In this document: positions 9,277 to 17,503 of the stretch, piece after piece
How the letters are laid out: each line of letters begins with the position of its first letter
Numbering within the stretch: the stretch's first letter is position 1
Assembly: GCA_023255735.1 (NCBI GenBank)
Contig: JAGDVP010000018.1
Coordinates: 1 to 64,000, forward strand
Length of the DNA: 64,000 nt
Source of the DNA: Halothiobacillus sp.
GTDB lineage: Bacteria > Pseudomonadota > Gammaproteobacteria > Halothiobacillales > Halothiobacillaceae
Direction of reading: 5' to 3'
Translations under genes and position numbers: made by a program
The notes under the pieces: generated by a model
Told to the model about the DNA's origin: nothing
Seen by the model: the letters and a program-made list of their open reading frames with translations, nothing else
Databases searched by the model: none

Positions 9277-10686
9277 TTAAGAATCCACCCCCCACTTGGC
9301 TAACCGATAGCGCAACTGGCGCAAGGTTAAGCCCAATTGGCGGGCGGCCTCGGTGCGATTCCAGCGGGTGTGTTGCAAGGCATCCAGCACTTGGCGTTGC
9401 TCTTCTGCCTCAATGGGGTTTGCGGCGGGGGTCACTGGCCAGTGATGGCGCAGGTGCTCGGCTTGCACGGCGGCGAGCGGGGGTTCATCGGCCAGCGCTT
9501 GGCGATTTAACACGGCACCCTCGGTTAAGGCCAAAGCGCGCTCTAGGCGGTTTTCCAATTCGCGCACGTTACCCTCAAAGGGTTGTGCCGCAAGCCAAGC
9601 TAAGGCATCGGGGGTAAGCGCAACGAGGGCGCGCTGCTCGCGGGCACACAGTTTGCGCAAAATATGCGTGCAAAGGGCGGGCAGGTCATCGAGCCTGGCG
9701 CGCAAGGGCGGCACCCGTAATTCAATGACATTAAGCCGATAAAACAAATCATGCCGGAACCGCCCCTCGCGCACGGCGGCGTTTAGGTCTTGGTGCGAGG
9801 CGGAGAGTATCCGAATATCAATCGGCACTTCCGCCGACTCACCCACGGGGCGCACTTTGCGCTCTTGAATGGCACGCAATAACGTCACCTGTAAGCCCAG
9901 CGGCAATTCGGCCACTTCATCAAGAAATAAACTGCCCCCTTCTGCCGCCCGAAACAAGCCGAGGTTGGCCGCATTGGCGCCAGTGAACGCGCCTTTTTTA
10001 TGGCCAAATAACTCACTTTCAATCAGCTCGGCGGGAATGGCGCCGCAATTCACCGCAACAAACGGCCCGGCCGCGCGGCCGCTATGCGCGTGGATTTGCC
10101 GCGCAACCAGCTCTTTGCCCGTGCCCGATTCACCCCAAATAAATACAGGCGCTTGCGACCTTGCAACTTTTTGCAAGGTTTCGCGCAAATTTCGCATGAG
10201 CATCGAAGTACCAATTAACGGGGAATCGCCCGGTTGCGCGGCCAAAGGCAACGCTGCTGGATCCATCGCTTGGGTGGCTGGCACGGGGATGGGCATCATG
10301 CCCTCAGCTGGCACTACGGCACGGGCTTTTAAGGCATCGCGCAGTAATCGCATTAACATGTGTTGTTCGATGGGCTTTGAGACAAAATCGAACGCGCCGG
10401 CTTTAAGCGCCCGCACGGCGGCTTCCACTTGGCCATGCGCGGTTATCACCGCCACAGGCAATAAGGGGTATTGCGCACGAATTTCATCCAGTAAATCCAA
10501 GCCATCACCATCCGGCAGGTGCATGTCGGTTAGGCAAAAACTGAGCGCAGCGCCGTGTTCCGCCAATAGGGCGCGCGCTTGGGCACAATTGGCGGCAAGG
10601 TGGCAGGTTACCGCCTCACGGCGTAGCGATAGGGCAATTAGGGTGCGAATATCGTGTTCGTCATCAACGATTAAACAAGCGGTCAT
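9277..10686 (-). CDS. pilR: NtrC-family response regulator PilR
   Basis: A 469-residue activator of sigma-54 promoters. It has a receiver domain with phospho-acceptor Asp54 (CLTDMHLPDG), an AAA+ domain with Walker A GESGTGKE and the sigma-54 contact loop GAFTGA, and a C-terminal Fis-type helix-turn-helix (NRTEAARQLGLTLRQLRYRL). The last segment is typical of PilR, which controls pilin transcription. The ATG at 10686 is used; a TTG two codons upstream is possible. It lies 15 nt after the end of pilS. No pilin gene or sigma-54 target is seen here. Confidence 0.9.
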   Translation of the reverse strand: MTACLIVDDEHDIRTLIALSLRREAVTCHLAANCAQARALLAEHGAALSFCLTDMHLPDGDGLDLLDEIRAQYPLLPVAVITAHGQVEAAVRALKAGAFDFVSKPIEQHMLMRLLRDALKARAVVPAEGMMPIPVPATQAMDPAALPLAAQPGDSPLIGTSMLMRNLRETLQKVARSQAPVFIWGESGTGKELVARQIHAHSGRAAGPFVAVNCGAIPAELIESELFGHKKGAFTGANAANLGLFRAAEGGSLFLDEVAELPLGLQVTLLRAIQERKVRPVGESAEVPIDIRILSASHQDLNAAVREGRFRHDLFYRLNVIELRVPPLRARLDDLPALCTHILRKLCAREQRALVALTPDALAWLAAQPFEGNVRELENRLERALALTEGAVLNRQALADEPPLAAVQAEHLRHHWPVTPAANPIEAEEQRQVLDALQHTRWNRTEAARQLGLTLRQLRYRLAKWGVDS

Positions 10687-10701
10687 AGTCAAAATCCATT
10701 T

Positions 10702-12441
10702 TTAGTCGAGCGGGTTTGAAGCGTGTGCAGGGGCGCGCAACCGAAAACAGGTGCCTTGCGCCGCCCCGGATAGCGCGGGGGGCGCATCGGCGCCAAGCTG
10801 AGCGCCGTTTGCCAAGGCAAGTTCTCGGCTGATATATAAACCTAACCCAACCCCGTCGGTATGGGTTGTAAAAAAAGGCTCAAAGAGCGCGGTATGCGCC
10901 GATGGCGTTAAGCCTTGGCCCGCATCGCAGACCATCAGCTCAACCCAACCCTGCGGCAAAATTTTGGCGCCTAACTGCAGCCGCACTTCGCCATCCATGC
11001 TGCGACCATGCCGCACCGCATTGCCGACGAGATTGTCCATAATTTGCCACAGGTGCGATACATCGAACACAAGATGGCAACCTTCGGGCACCGCTTGCAT
11101 TTGCCATGTCACCCGATTGGCCGCCCACTCAAACCGGTGCAGTTCGGTAAACTCTTGCAGCCATTGCGCCACATCAATGCGAGCCGGATTCACTTGCGGG
11201 CGACGCGCCACATCTAAAATCCCTTCGACCAGCGCGTTTATGCGCTCGCTTTGGCGCAAAATAATCGGGATTAACGTGTGACGTTCTTCATCTGAGCGGG
11301 CATCTGCTAATAACTCGGCGGCTTGGCGAATCGATGAGAGGGGATTGCGCACTTCATGCGCGATACTGGCGGTTAAGCGCCCCAATGAAGCGAGTTTGTT
11401 TTGCTGCACGCGGGCATCTTCGGCGGTTAAATCAATCAAAACGACCAGCGCGCGCTGGCCAAGCTCGGTGTTTAGCAAATGAAACTCAGCACGAAAGCGG
11501 TTGGGGTGTTCAAACTCCACCAAACCTGAATCGGGCGGGACGTTACCCGCTTGATAAGGCACCGCCGCCATCACTCCGCTCATGGCGCCGCCCATCGCCT
11601 CGGGCAATTGCCGCGCGACCCAAGCCGCTAAACTGTTTGCTAAATCAGGATGCGCATCCTGCAACCGCAAATGCCGTGCCAAGGTGTTATCCCCGGCCAA
11701 GGGCGGCGCTAAATCCTCTTGCCGCCGCACCGCGAGCAAACTTCGCGCGGCGCTGTTAATGTAATCCACCCGCCCGGAAGGCTCGCTAATCAACACGCCA
11801 TTAGATGACTGCTCAATAATTTGCACCGCAAGGGTGGATAAGTAACCAACCTCTTGCGTGCGCCGCTGGGTGAGTCGCTCTACTTTTTGCAGGCGTTGCT
11901 CAAACGTGGCCACCAAAATCGCCACCACGAACAAAGCAAAGCCGAGAAAGCCAGCCGCCGCAAATTGACGCTCATAATGATCCACTAAGCTCGCATACAC
12001 GGCTTCACCCAGCACCATCAGGGTGGCTAACGCCGCATAACCCATGGCCGCCGTTGCCCCAAGCAAGACCGAAGTTAAGCCCACCGAGATAATCATCAGC
12101 AAGGCAATGCCGCCCCCAGGCCCTCCCGAGGCGTGCATCACCAGCATCAAAACAATTAAATCGCCTACCGCATGCAGATGCGCTTGCACGCGAAAGGGAA
12201 GCACATGCAGCTCAAGTAAAAACTCGAACCCCATCGCCAACACAAGGTAGCTCCAGGCAACAAAGCCAAATAAATAAATATCTTGCTGGCCAAATACCTG
12301 CGGGCCACGCCCCGAAATCGAGGCCGCCACCAAGGCAAAGGCCAAAAACACTCGGTAGGCATTAACCAGCCGAATACCGCGCCAGTTATCCGGCTCTTGC
12401 CCCGCTGAATGCCGATTTATGAAGGGTGCTGATCGTGCCAT
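10702..12441 (-). CDS. pilS: Sensor histidine kinase PilS
   Basis: About 579 residues. The N-terminal part has about six hydrophobic segments (to about residue 190), followed by a PAS-like domain (ISEPSGRVDYINSAARSLL). Then come the HisKA box with the phospho-histidine in SIAHEVRNPLSS and an HATPase domain (DNLVGNAVRHG, GLGLYISRELA). This layout and the pilR neighbour identify PilS, which senses pilin state in the membrane. The ATG at 12441 overlaps the upstream gene by 25 nt; an ATG at 12465 would extend it by eight residues. Confidence 0.88.
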   Translation of the reverse strand: MARSAPFINRHSAGQEPDNWRGIRLVNAYRVFLAFALVAASISGRGPQVFGQQDIYLFGFVAWSYLVLAMGFEFLLELHVLPFRVQAHLHAVGDLIVLMLVMHASGGPGGGIALLMIISVGLTSVLLGATAAMGYAALATLMVLGEAVYASLVDHYERQFAAAGFLGFALFVVAILVATFEQRLQKVERLTQRRTQEVGYLSTLAVQIIEQSSNGVLISEPSGRVDYINSAARSLLAVRRQEDLAPPLAGDNTLARHLRLQDAHPDLANSLAAWVARQLPEAMGGAMSGVMAAVPYQAGNVPPDSGLVEFEHPNRFRAEFHLLNTELGQRALVVLIDLTAEDARVQQNKLASLGRLTASIAHEVRNPLSSIRQAAELLADARSDEERHTLIPIILRQSERINALVEGILDVARRPQVNPARIDVAQWLQEFTELHRFEWAANRVTWQMQAVPEGCHLVFDVSHLWQIMDNLVGNAVRHGRSMDGEVRLQLGAKILPQGWVELMVCDAGQGLTPSAHTALFEPFFTTHTDGVGLGLYISRELALANGAQLGADAPPALSGAAQGTCFRLRAPAHASNPLD

Positions 12442-12656
12442 TTTTGCGCGTGCTCCCAGCAACAAAACGATTGCCCATCGCGTTTAACCGATTGCTCAAC
12501 CGGCAGATACACCCCGCATTGCGCGCAGCGAACCGAATTGAGCGTTTGCACCGGCCGGCGGCCGTTTTGCTTTGGCGCAGGCCGCCCGCGCAAACGATAC
12601 GCCACATAGCCTGCCAAGCCTAAAATTACGACCACCCAAAAAAGCAATTTACCCAT
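12417..12656 (-). CDS. PP0621-like small membrane protein with Cys motif
   Basis: A 79-residue protein: one N-terminal membrane helix (residues 3-19), then a basic linker and a compact C-terminal CAQC...CC motif that could bind a metal. It resembles the small PP0621-type proteins of pseudomonads; the role is unknown. Its 3' end overlaps the start of pilS by 25 nt, so the two are probably translated together. The start at 12656 was chosen to give the membrane helix at the N-terminus. Confidence 0.7.
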   Translation of the reverse strand: MGKLLFWVVVILGLAGYVAYRLRGRPAPKQNGRRPVQTLNSVRCAQCGVYLPVEQSVKRDGQSFCCWEHAQKWHDQHPS

Positions 12657-12751
12657 GAATTCATTCAACTCAGCGGGCAAGCTTGCCCATAAAAGAAGCA
12701 TTTAAACCTGACTAGGCGAGGCGATTTGCACCGAGCATCCTTGTTTATCGT

Positions 12752-12770
12752 AACAAGAATTATTATCATT
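12752..12770. promoter_or_regulatory. Candidate Fur box
   Basis: AACAAGAATTATTATCATT matches 15 of 18 defined positions of the classical Fur box AATGATAATNATTATCATT when aligned by eye. It lies 27 nt before the start codon of the small Cys-rich gene at 12798, where a repressor would block initiation. The divergent pilS unit starts 96 nt away on the other side. Confidence 0.5.
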
Positions 12771-12797
12771 AACCAATAAACAACCCCGAGGTGCCTA

Positions 12798-13112
12798 ATG
12801 CTACACCTAAAACTCACTGCGCATGGCGATGCGCCCAGTTTACGCGTCACCGATAACAGCGGGCGAATTTTAGCCGAATTCGACGCGCCGCTGCTCGATC
12901 AATTCATTCGTGAAGGCAAGCTTTCTTCTGCGGATTTACTCGATACCAGCAGCCAAAGCCAGCACCGGCTCACCCGCCGTTTAGTTTTACTTGCCTGCGC
13001 GCAAAGCTGCAAAACCGGCATGGCCTGCTTGGCGGTTGATTGCCCGCTGCATCCGCAGCATCAGGCTAAGCCCGCGCTCGAAGGCTTAACCCGCCTTAAA
13101 ACCCTTACTTAA
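12798..13112 (+). CDS. Small Cys-rich protein of unknown function
   Basis: 104 residues, no signal peptide or membrane helix. I do not recognise the family. The N-terminal half is a short beta-like and helical region; the C-terminal half has four cysteines in CAQSC-x4-AC-x4-C, followed by a histidine-rich stretch (PLHPQHQ). Such a cluster could hold iron or zinc. A good Fur-box match directly upstream (12752-12770) suggests iron-regulated expression. It is followed after 71 nt by the phosphatase at 13184. The function as an iron-linked protein is inference. Confidence 0.6.
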   Translation: MLHLKLTAHGDAPSLRVTDNSGRILAEFDAPLLDQFIREGKLSSADLLDTSSQSQHRLTRRLVLLACAQSCKTGMACLAVDCPLHPQHQAKPALEGLTRLKTLT

Positions 13113-13183
13113 TCGGCCGCGCGCTCGCCTATCATGTGCTGACCTATTAACAGCACTCCTTCTACTCCCTTGAGGCAAACCCC

Positions 13184-14056
13184 ATGACAATGCGTCCCGC
13201 GCCCATCTCAGAGCCAACCCCCGCGCCCACCTGGGCAGCCCTCACCCCCGAACAATGGCAGGCCACCCAAGCCATGGTGCGCGCCATTGCCCAAGAGCAT
13301 ATGCAAAGTCCCGCATCCAGCGTGGCACTTAAAGCCGATGGCAGCTGGGTGACCGCCGTGGATTTAGCCGTGCAAGCGGCCATGCAGCAGTATTTGGCCG
13401 AACAATTTCCCGACACCGGCTTTTTGGGTGAAGAAATGAGCCGCCCCGCGCAAGAGGCGGCGTGGGCGGGCTGTCTTGCGGGCGAGCAGCGCCTGTGGGT
13501 GGTCGATCCCTTAGATGGCACCAGTAACTTCCGCGCTGGTTTTCCGGTATTTTCCTTAACCTTGGCACTGCTTGAGCGTGGTCGCGTGGTGGCAGGCTTG
13601 GTGTATGATCCCGTGCGCGATGAGCTATTTCACGCCCTGCGCGGCGCGGGTGCTTATCTCAATCGTATCGCGCTGGATTTATCTACCCAGCCTGATTTGC
13701 CACTGGCGCGTTGTCTGGCCACGGTTGATTTCAAACGCCTACCCAAGCCCTTGGCCTGCCGCTTAGCGAGCGATGCACCGTTTGGCTCGCAGCGCTCCAT
13801 AGGTTCGGTCGCGCTCGACTGGTGCTGGCTCGCCGCTGGGCGCATCCAAGTGTATGTGCACGGCAAGCAAAAACCGTGGGATTACGCCGCCGGCCAGCTC
13901 ATTGCCTTTGAAGCCGGCGCACTATCCGCCGAGCTCGATGGCCGCCGCGATACCCCCAATGCGCCGCTCAACTTAGCACCGCGCTCGGCGGTGGCCGCCG
14001 TGAGCACCGCATTAATGAGCGACTGGCTGGCCGTGTTATTAGAGGCGCCGCATTGA
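13184..14056 (+). CDS. Inositol monophosphatase family protein (CysQ/SuhB type)
   Basis: A 290-residue Mg-dependent sugar or nucleotide phosphatase. It has the metal-binding motifs GFLGEEM (about residue 85), WVVDPLDGTSNF (about 106) and KPWDYAAGQLIAFEAG near the C-terminus. Members hydrolyse inositol phosphates, fructose 1,6-bisphosphate or 3'-phosphoadenosine 5'-phosphate. In a sulfur-metabolising organism a CysQ-like role in PAP recycling is possible, but the sequence alone does not decide. GAGG lies upstream of the ATG at 13184. Confidence 0.85.
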   Translation: MTMRPAPISEPTPAPTWAALTPEQWQATQAMVRAIAQEHMQSPASSVALKADGSWVTAVDLAVQAAMQQYLAEQFPDTGFLGEEMSRPAQEAAWAGCLAGEQRLWVVDPLDGTSNFRAGFPVFSLTLALLERGRVVAGLVYDPVRDELFHALRGAGAYLNRIALDLSTQPDLPLARCLATVDFKRLPKPLACRLASDAPFGSQRSIGSVALDWCWLAAGRIQVYVHGKQKPWDYAAGQLIAFEAGALSAELDGRRDTPNAPLNLAPRSAVAAVSTALMSDWLAVLLEAPH

Positions 14057-14191
14057 TTCGACAAGATTTTTTGATAAAGCATGCTTATGGCGCTTCAATA
14101 AGCGCCGCGCGAATGGTTGCGCGGGTGTGTTAAGAGCCATTCCTTAGGGCAGCAAAAATGCTACCAGCGCCGCCCTAATCAATCACCTCAG

Positions 14192-14569
14192 TCAATTATC
14201 CTTCGCGCAATACCGCACGCGCGGCAGCCCGTTGTAATCGACATCCTGCGTCCAAAACGTCGCATTAAATTCTAACGCCAAGCTGTACATCACGGCGTCT
14301 GCCATGGCCAAGCCATGCGCCTTGGCGACGGCGGATGCCGCCACCGCACGCGCATCGGTCAAATCAAGCACCCGCCCCAATCGCATCACATCCAAACACG
14401 CCCCCACCAAGGCCAGCGGCAAATTGCGACTCAGCACTTTGTGCACCTCAAACAGCGCAATTGTCGGCACAAGCAGATGGGCACGATGTTCAATCGCCTC
14501 TGCAAAAAAATCGGCGCGCACCGAATCATGAAAATATTCTATCCAACCTGATGAATCGACAAGGTTCAT
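14192..14569 (-). CDS. vapC: PIN-domain ribonuclease toxin VapC
   Basis: A 125-residue PIN-domain protein. The acidic residues of the active site are present: Asp5 (MNLVDSSGW), Glu41 (ALFEVHK), Asp91 (AMADAVMY) and Asp109 (WTQDVDY). VapC toxins cut RNA, often tRNA, when the antitoxin is lost. The start overlaps the stop of the antitoxin gene by 4 nt (ATGA). The length and all catalytic residues suggest an intact toxin. Confidence 0.9.
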   Translation of the reverse strand: MNLVDSSGWIEYFHDSVRADFFAEAIEHRAHLLVPTIALFEVHKVLSRNLPLALVGACLDVMRLGRVLDLTDARAVAASAVAKAHGLAMADAVMYSLALEFNATFWTQDVDYNGLPRVRYCAKDN

Positions 14570-14793
14570 TCAAAAACCCGATCCGGCTCTTTTTCCGGCT
14601 CAATATCACCCAAATCGTAGCCTTTAAGCATGCCCCGATACGTGCTCATCGGTAGCTCGGGCTTAATCACCAATTCGGCACCCCGCACCTCAAAGCGAAT
14701 ATGCGCCCCCGGCTCAATCCCCAGCTGCCGCCGCATCGCGACCGGCAATGTCACCTGCCCCTTACTCGAAACCACTGCTTCAACGGATGCCAT
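14566..14793 (-). CDS. vapB: AbrB-type antitoxin VapB
   Basis: A 75-residue protein with the swapped-hairpin AbrB DNA-binding domain: VSSKGQVTLPVAMRRQLGIEPG, then a beta strand and an acidic tail that would wrap the toxin. The ATG at 14793 has GAGGAG about 8 nt upstream, which favours it over the longer frame to 14880. It should neutralise VapC and repress the operon together with it. A pair of direct repeats lies in its upstream region. Confidence 0.88.
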   Translation of the reverse strand: MASVEAVVSSKGQVTLPVAMRRQLGIEPGAHIRFEVRGAELVIKPELPMSTYRGMLKGYDLGDIEPEKEPDRVFE

Positions 14794-14820
14794 GATGTCA
14801 CTCCTCAAAAACCGCACGCT

Positions 14821-14874
14821 CAAAACCAAGCAAAAACCACCACCCAGAAAATACCAAAACCAAGCAAAAACCAC
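14821..14874. repeat. 20-bp direct repeat upstream of vapBC
   Basis: CAAAACCAAGCAAAAACCAC occurs at 14821-14840 and again, identical, at 14855-14874. A third partial copy (AACCAAGCAAA) follows at 14875. The repeat is 28 nt beyond the vapB start, so it could be an operator for VapBC or a simple A/C-rich duplication. Confidence 0.7.
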
Positions 14875-14996
14875 AACCAAGCAAATTAAAAATCCGCCCT
14901 CTCTTCAGCAAACCTGCCAGAGAAGCGACAAGGGAACCTGCGGCGATCAACGCACTCCAATGTGTGTTTACCCGTTAAATTTTTGCGAGGCGCTCT

Positions 14997-15842
14997 ATGA
15001 ATGCTCAAGAACAAACTTTAGTGACCCAGTTGCTTGGCAATTTACAGCAGGCGGCCAGCCAATTGCCGCCCGATGCGGTTGATTCCCAAGCTAACCTGCT
15101 TATTACTCAGGCGTTTTCTGCCAATCCCCACATGGCGTATCTGCTCACTCAGCGGCATTTGTTGCTTGAGCAAGCGCTGCACAATGCGCAAGCCCGCATC
15201 CAAACCTTAGAGCAAGCCCAAACCAATCCGCCGCGCACCGAGAGCGCAAGCTTTTTGGGCACCCCGTCCCACGGTTGGAGCAACCCCGCGCCAGCCGTCG
15301 CACCCGCCAGTGCCACGCTTAATGCTTATGGCCAACCGATTGGCCGCGCAGCCCCGCCCGTAGCGCCCACCATGGATGCCCCCGCGCAGGCAGCGATGAT
15401 GAATGCCGCCCCAGCGGCGAGCCGGGGAAATAGTTTGGGCGGTGGGTCGTTTTTAGGTACAGCCGCCGCCGCTGCCACGGGCGTGGTGGGTGGCGCGTTG
15501 TTGTTTCAAGGCATTGAGCATTTAATGGGCGGCGGGCATTCAGGTTTGATGGGCGCGGGTAACGCCTTGCCCACCGAGAACATCACCAATGTGACCGAAA
15601 ACTATTACGGCAACCAACCCAACCCCGATCTTGCCACCGCCGATAGCAGCGGGGGCTGGGATAACTCGGCTTTTAATGACCCGAATGCCGATCCCATCAA
15701 CGATCCGGCGAGCGACTCAAACATGAACTTTGATCCCACCGCCGATAACAGCAGCCTGTTTGATTCCGCCAGCACCGACGATTCTGGTGGATTCTTTGGC
15801 GGTTTATTTGGCGGCGGCAGCGGGGATGATGACTGGGTTTAA
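14997..15842 (+). CDS. DUF2076 family protein
   Basis: A 281-residue protein. The first 80 residues (NAQEQTLVTQLLGNLQQAA, then a long helix rich in Gln and Ala) match the DUF2076 pattern. The middle is Ala/Pro-rich and the last 100 residues are Asp, Ser, Asn and Gly rich, ending GGLFGGGSGDDDWV. There is no clear signal peptide; a Gly/Ala hydrophobic stretch lies near residue 155. The function is unknown. Its stop codon overlaps that of the converging selO gene by 3 nt. Confidence 0.75.
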   Translation: MNAQEQTLVTQLLGNLQQAASQLPPDAVDSQANLLITQAFSANPHMAYLLTQRHLLLEQALHNAQARIQTLEQAQTNPPRTESASFLGTPSHGWSNPAPAVAPASATLNAYGQPIGRAAPPVAPTMDAPAQAAMMNAAPAASRGNSLGGGSFLGTAAAAATGVVGGALLFQGIEHLMGGGHSGLMGAGNALPTENITNVTENYYGNQPNPDLATADSSGGWDNSAFNDPNADPINDPASDSNMNFDPTADNSSLFDSASTDDSGGFFGGLFGGGSGDDDWV

Positions 15843-17344
15843 GTCCCGCAAAAGGTGGTGAACGCGCCCGCACTGGGCGGGGCGGGTTCAGCAAATGCCG
15901 CCCACTCAGTGCGCGCGGTAAAGGGCTGTGTCACCGCCGCAAGCAGCGCGTGAAACGGGCTTAAATTCCCTGTTTTTGCGGCTTCTAAGGCGGCTTCTAC
16001 CCTATGATTTCGCGGCACATAAAGCGGGTTGACGGTATCCATACGGGCGGCAATCGCAAGCTGTGCCTGATCGGTGCCGTGTTCTTGCGCAAGCCTCGCC
16101 TGCCAACGGGTAAGCCAAGCATCAAAATCGGCTGCATAATTGAATCGCGCCCGCACTGGGGTGGTATCGCCGCGCAAAGCCATGGCCAATTCTCGAAAAG
16201 TTAAGGTGAAATCAGCCGCCTCGGTCTGCATCGCGGCGAGCAGCCAGCCGATGAGTTCGGCATCGCCCGAGTCAGCACGTTGCAACCCTAATTTGGCACG
16301 AGCCGCCGCTTGCCAATGCACGGCATACCGATCAGGAAAAGCGGCCAGCTCGGCATGAGCCAAAGCCCGCGCTTCTGCCTCATTTGAGGCCATCAGCGGC
16401 AGCAGGATTTCGGCCAGCCGCGCCAGGTTCCAGCGCGCCATCACGGGCTGATTGCCATAGGCATAGCGCCCTTGGGCATCGATGGAACTAAACACGGTTT
16501 TGGGGTGGTAGGCATCCATAAACGCACAAGGGCCAAAATCTAGCGTTTCGCCCGCGATACTGGTGTTATCGGTATTCATCACGCCATGCACAAACCCCAC
16601 CGCCATCCAGCCGGCAACCAGCTTGGCCTGCGCCTCGGCCACCGCCGTGAGTAACGCAGAATAAGGATTGGGCTGCGCACGTGCCGCCGGATAATGGCGG
16701 GCAATGGTGTAATCGGCCAGCCGTTTCACTTGCGCCGTGTCGCCGCGCGCAGCATAAAGCTCAAATGTGCCCACCCGAATATGGCTTTGGGCAACGCGGG
16801 TGAGCACCGCGCCGGGTTGCTCACCGGGGTAGGCACCCGGTCGCCAGAGCGATTCCCCGGTGGTCACCGCCGCCAATCCCCGCGTGGTGGGAATACCAAG
16901 CGCATGCAGGGCTTCGCTGACCAAATATTCGCGCAGCACGGGGCCGATCACCGCGCGGCCATCGCCGCCGCGTGAAAAACTCGTGCGCCCAGAGCCTTTC
17001 AAGGCCAGATCACGCCGCCCCAAAGGGCTTATCAACTCGCCCAAGAGCATCGCCCGCCCATCCCCCAAGAGCGGCACGAAGTTGCCAAACTGATGCCCGG
17101 CATACGCCAGCGCAATCGGGCGGGCGTTCACGGGCGGCGCATTGCCTGAAAAAATGGCGGCACCTTGCGCGCCGTTCAAACGGGCGGCATCCAGCCCTAA
17201 ATCCTGTGCCAGCGCGGTGTTTAAAACCAAAAATCGTGGTTTGGGAAAGTTGGCGGCTTGGGCGGGCGCATAAAACCCGGGCAACTCTTGCGCCAAACTG
17301 TGCTCAAAGGCAAAAGGCGGCGCGGCGGATGAGGATTGGGGCAT
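15839..17344 (-). CDS. selO: Protein adenylyltransferase SelO (YdiU)
   Basis: A 501-residue pseudokinase-fold enzyme that transfers AMP to Ser, Thr or Tyr of target proteins, linked to oxidative stress. Family blocks include RPIALAYAGHQFGNFVPLLGDGRA, the nucleotide loop GSGRTSFSRGGDGRA and the metal-site region GVMNTDNTSIAGETLDFGPC. It ends FCGT, keeping a Cys close to the C-terminus. The ATG at 17344 gives a normal length; the longer upstream frame carries no family sequence. It converges on the DUF2076 gene and diverges from the antiporter gene at 17504. Confidence 0.92.
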   Translation of the reverse strand: MPQSSSAAPPFAFEHSLAQELPGFYAPAQAANFPKPRFLVLNTALAQDLGLDAARLNGAQGAAIFSGNAPPVNARPIALAYAGHQFGNFVPLLGDGRAMLLGELISPLGRRDLALKGSGRTSFSRGGDGRAVIGPVLREYLVSEALHALGIPTTRGLAAVTTGESLWRPGAYPGEQPGAVLTRVAQSHIRVGTFELYAARGDTAQVKRLADYTIARHYPAARAQPNPYSALLTAVAEAQAKLVAGWMAVGFVHGVMNTDNTSIAGETLDFGPCAFMDAYHPKTVFSSIDAQGRYAYGNQPVMARWNLARLAEILLPLMASNEAEARALAHAELAAFPDRYAVHWQAAARAKLGLQRADSGDAELIGWLLAAMQTEAADFTLTFRELAMALRGDTTPVRARFNYAADFDAWLTRWQARLAQEHGTDQAQLAIAARMDTVNPLYVPRNHRVEAALEAAKTGNLSPFHALLAAVTQPFTARTEWAAFAEPAPPSAGAFTTFCGT

Positions 17345-17453
17345 GGGGGCTCCGAGCGCAAAAACAGGGCAATGAATGACGAGATTAGCACGCGCCCGGC
17401 CAGCGTTTTTACGAAATACCAACATTTGCACGCTTGCCATAACGATGTCTGCG

Positions 17454-17475
17454 TGAATACTGACGCCAGTATTCA
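17454..17475. promoter_or_regulatory. Perfect 9-bp palindrome in antiporter upstream region
   Basis: TGAATACTG at 17454-17462 and CAGTATTCA at 17467-17475 are exact inverted repeats separated by ACGC. They lie between selO (start 17344) and the antiporter (start 17504), 29 nt before the latter. The symmetry and place fit a regulator binding site. It is not a LexA box, because the CTGT-N8-ACAG spacing is absent. Which protein binds it is unknown. Confidence 0.55.
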
Positions 17476-17503
17476 TTTCAACCATGCCAAATGAGAATTC
17501 TTT

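Noticed and set aside
9264-9617. Plus-strand open frame across pilR
   Set aside because: It is antisense to pilR in full, with no family sequence; a coding shadow.
14089-14106. GGCGCTT...AAGCGCC hairpin
   Set aside because: No T-run and no clear gene end next to it; probably incidental in GC-rich sequence.
14821-14886. Short spaced repeats that could suggest a CRISPR array
   Set aside because: Only two full copies with a 14-nt gap; no array, no cas genes.
17454-17475. LexA (SOS) box reading of the palindrome
   Set aside because: CTGT-N8-ACAG is not present; the arms and spacing differ.
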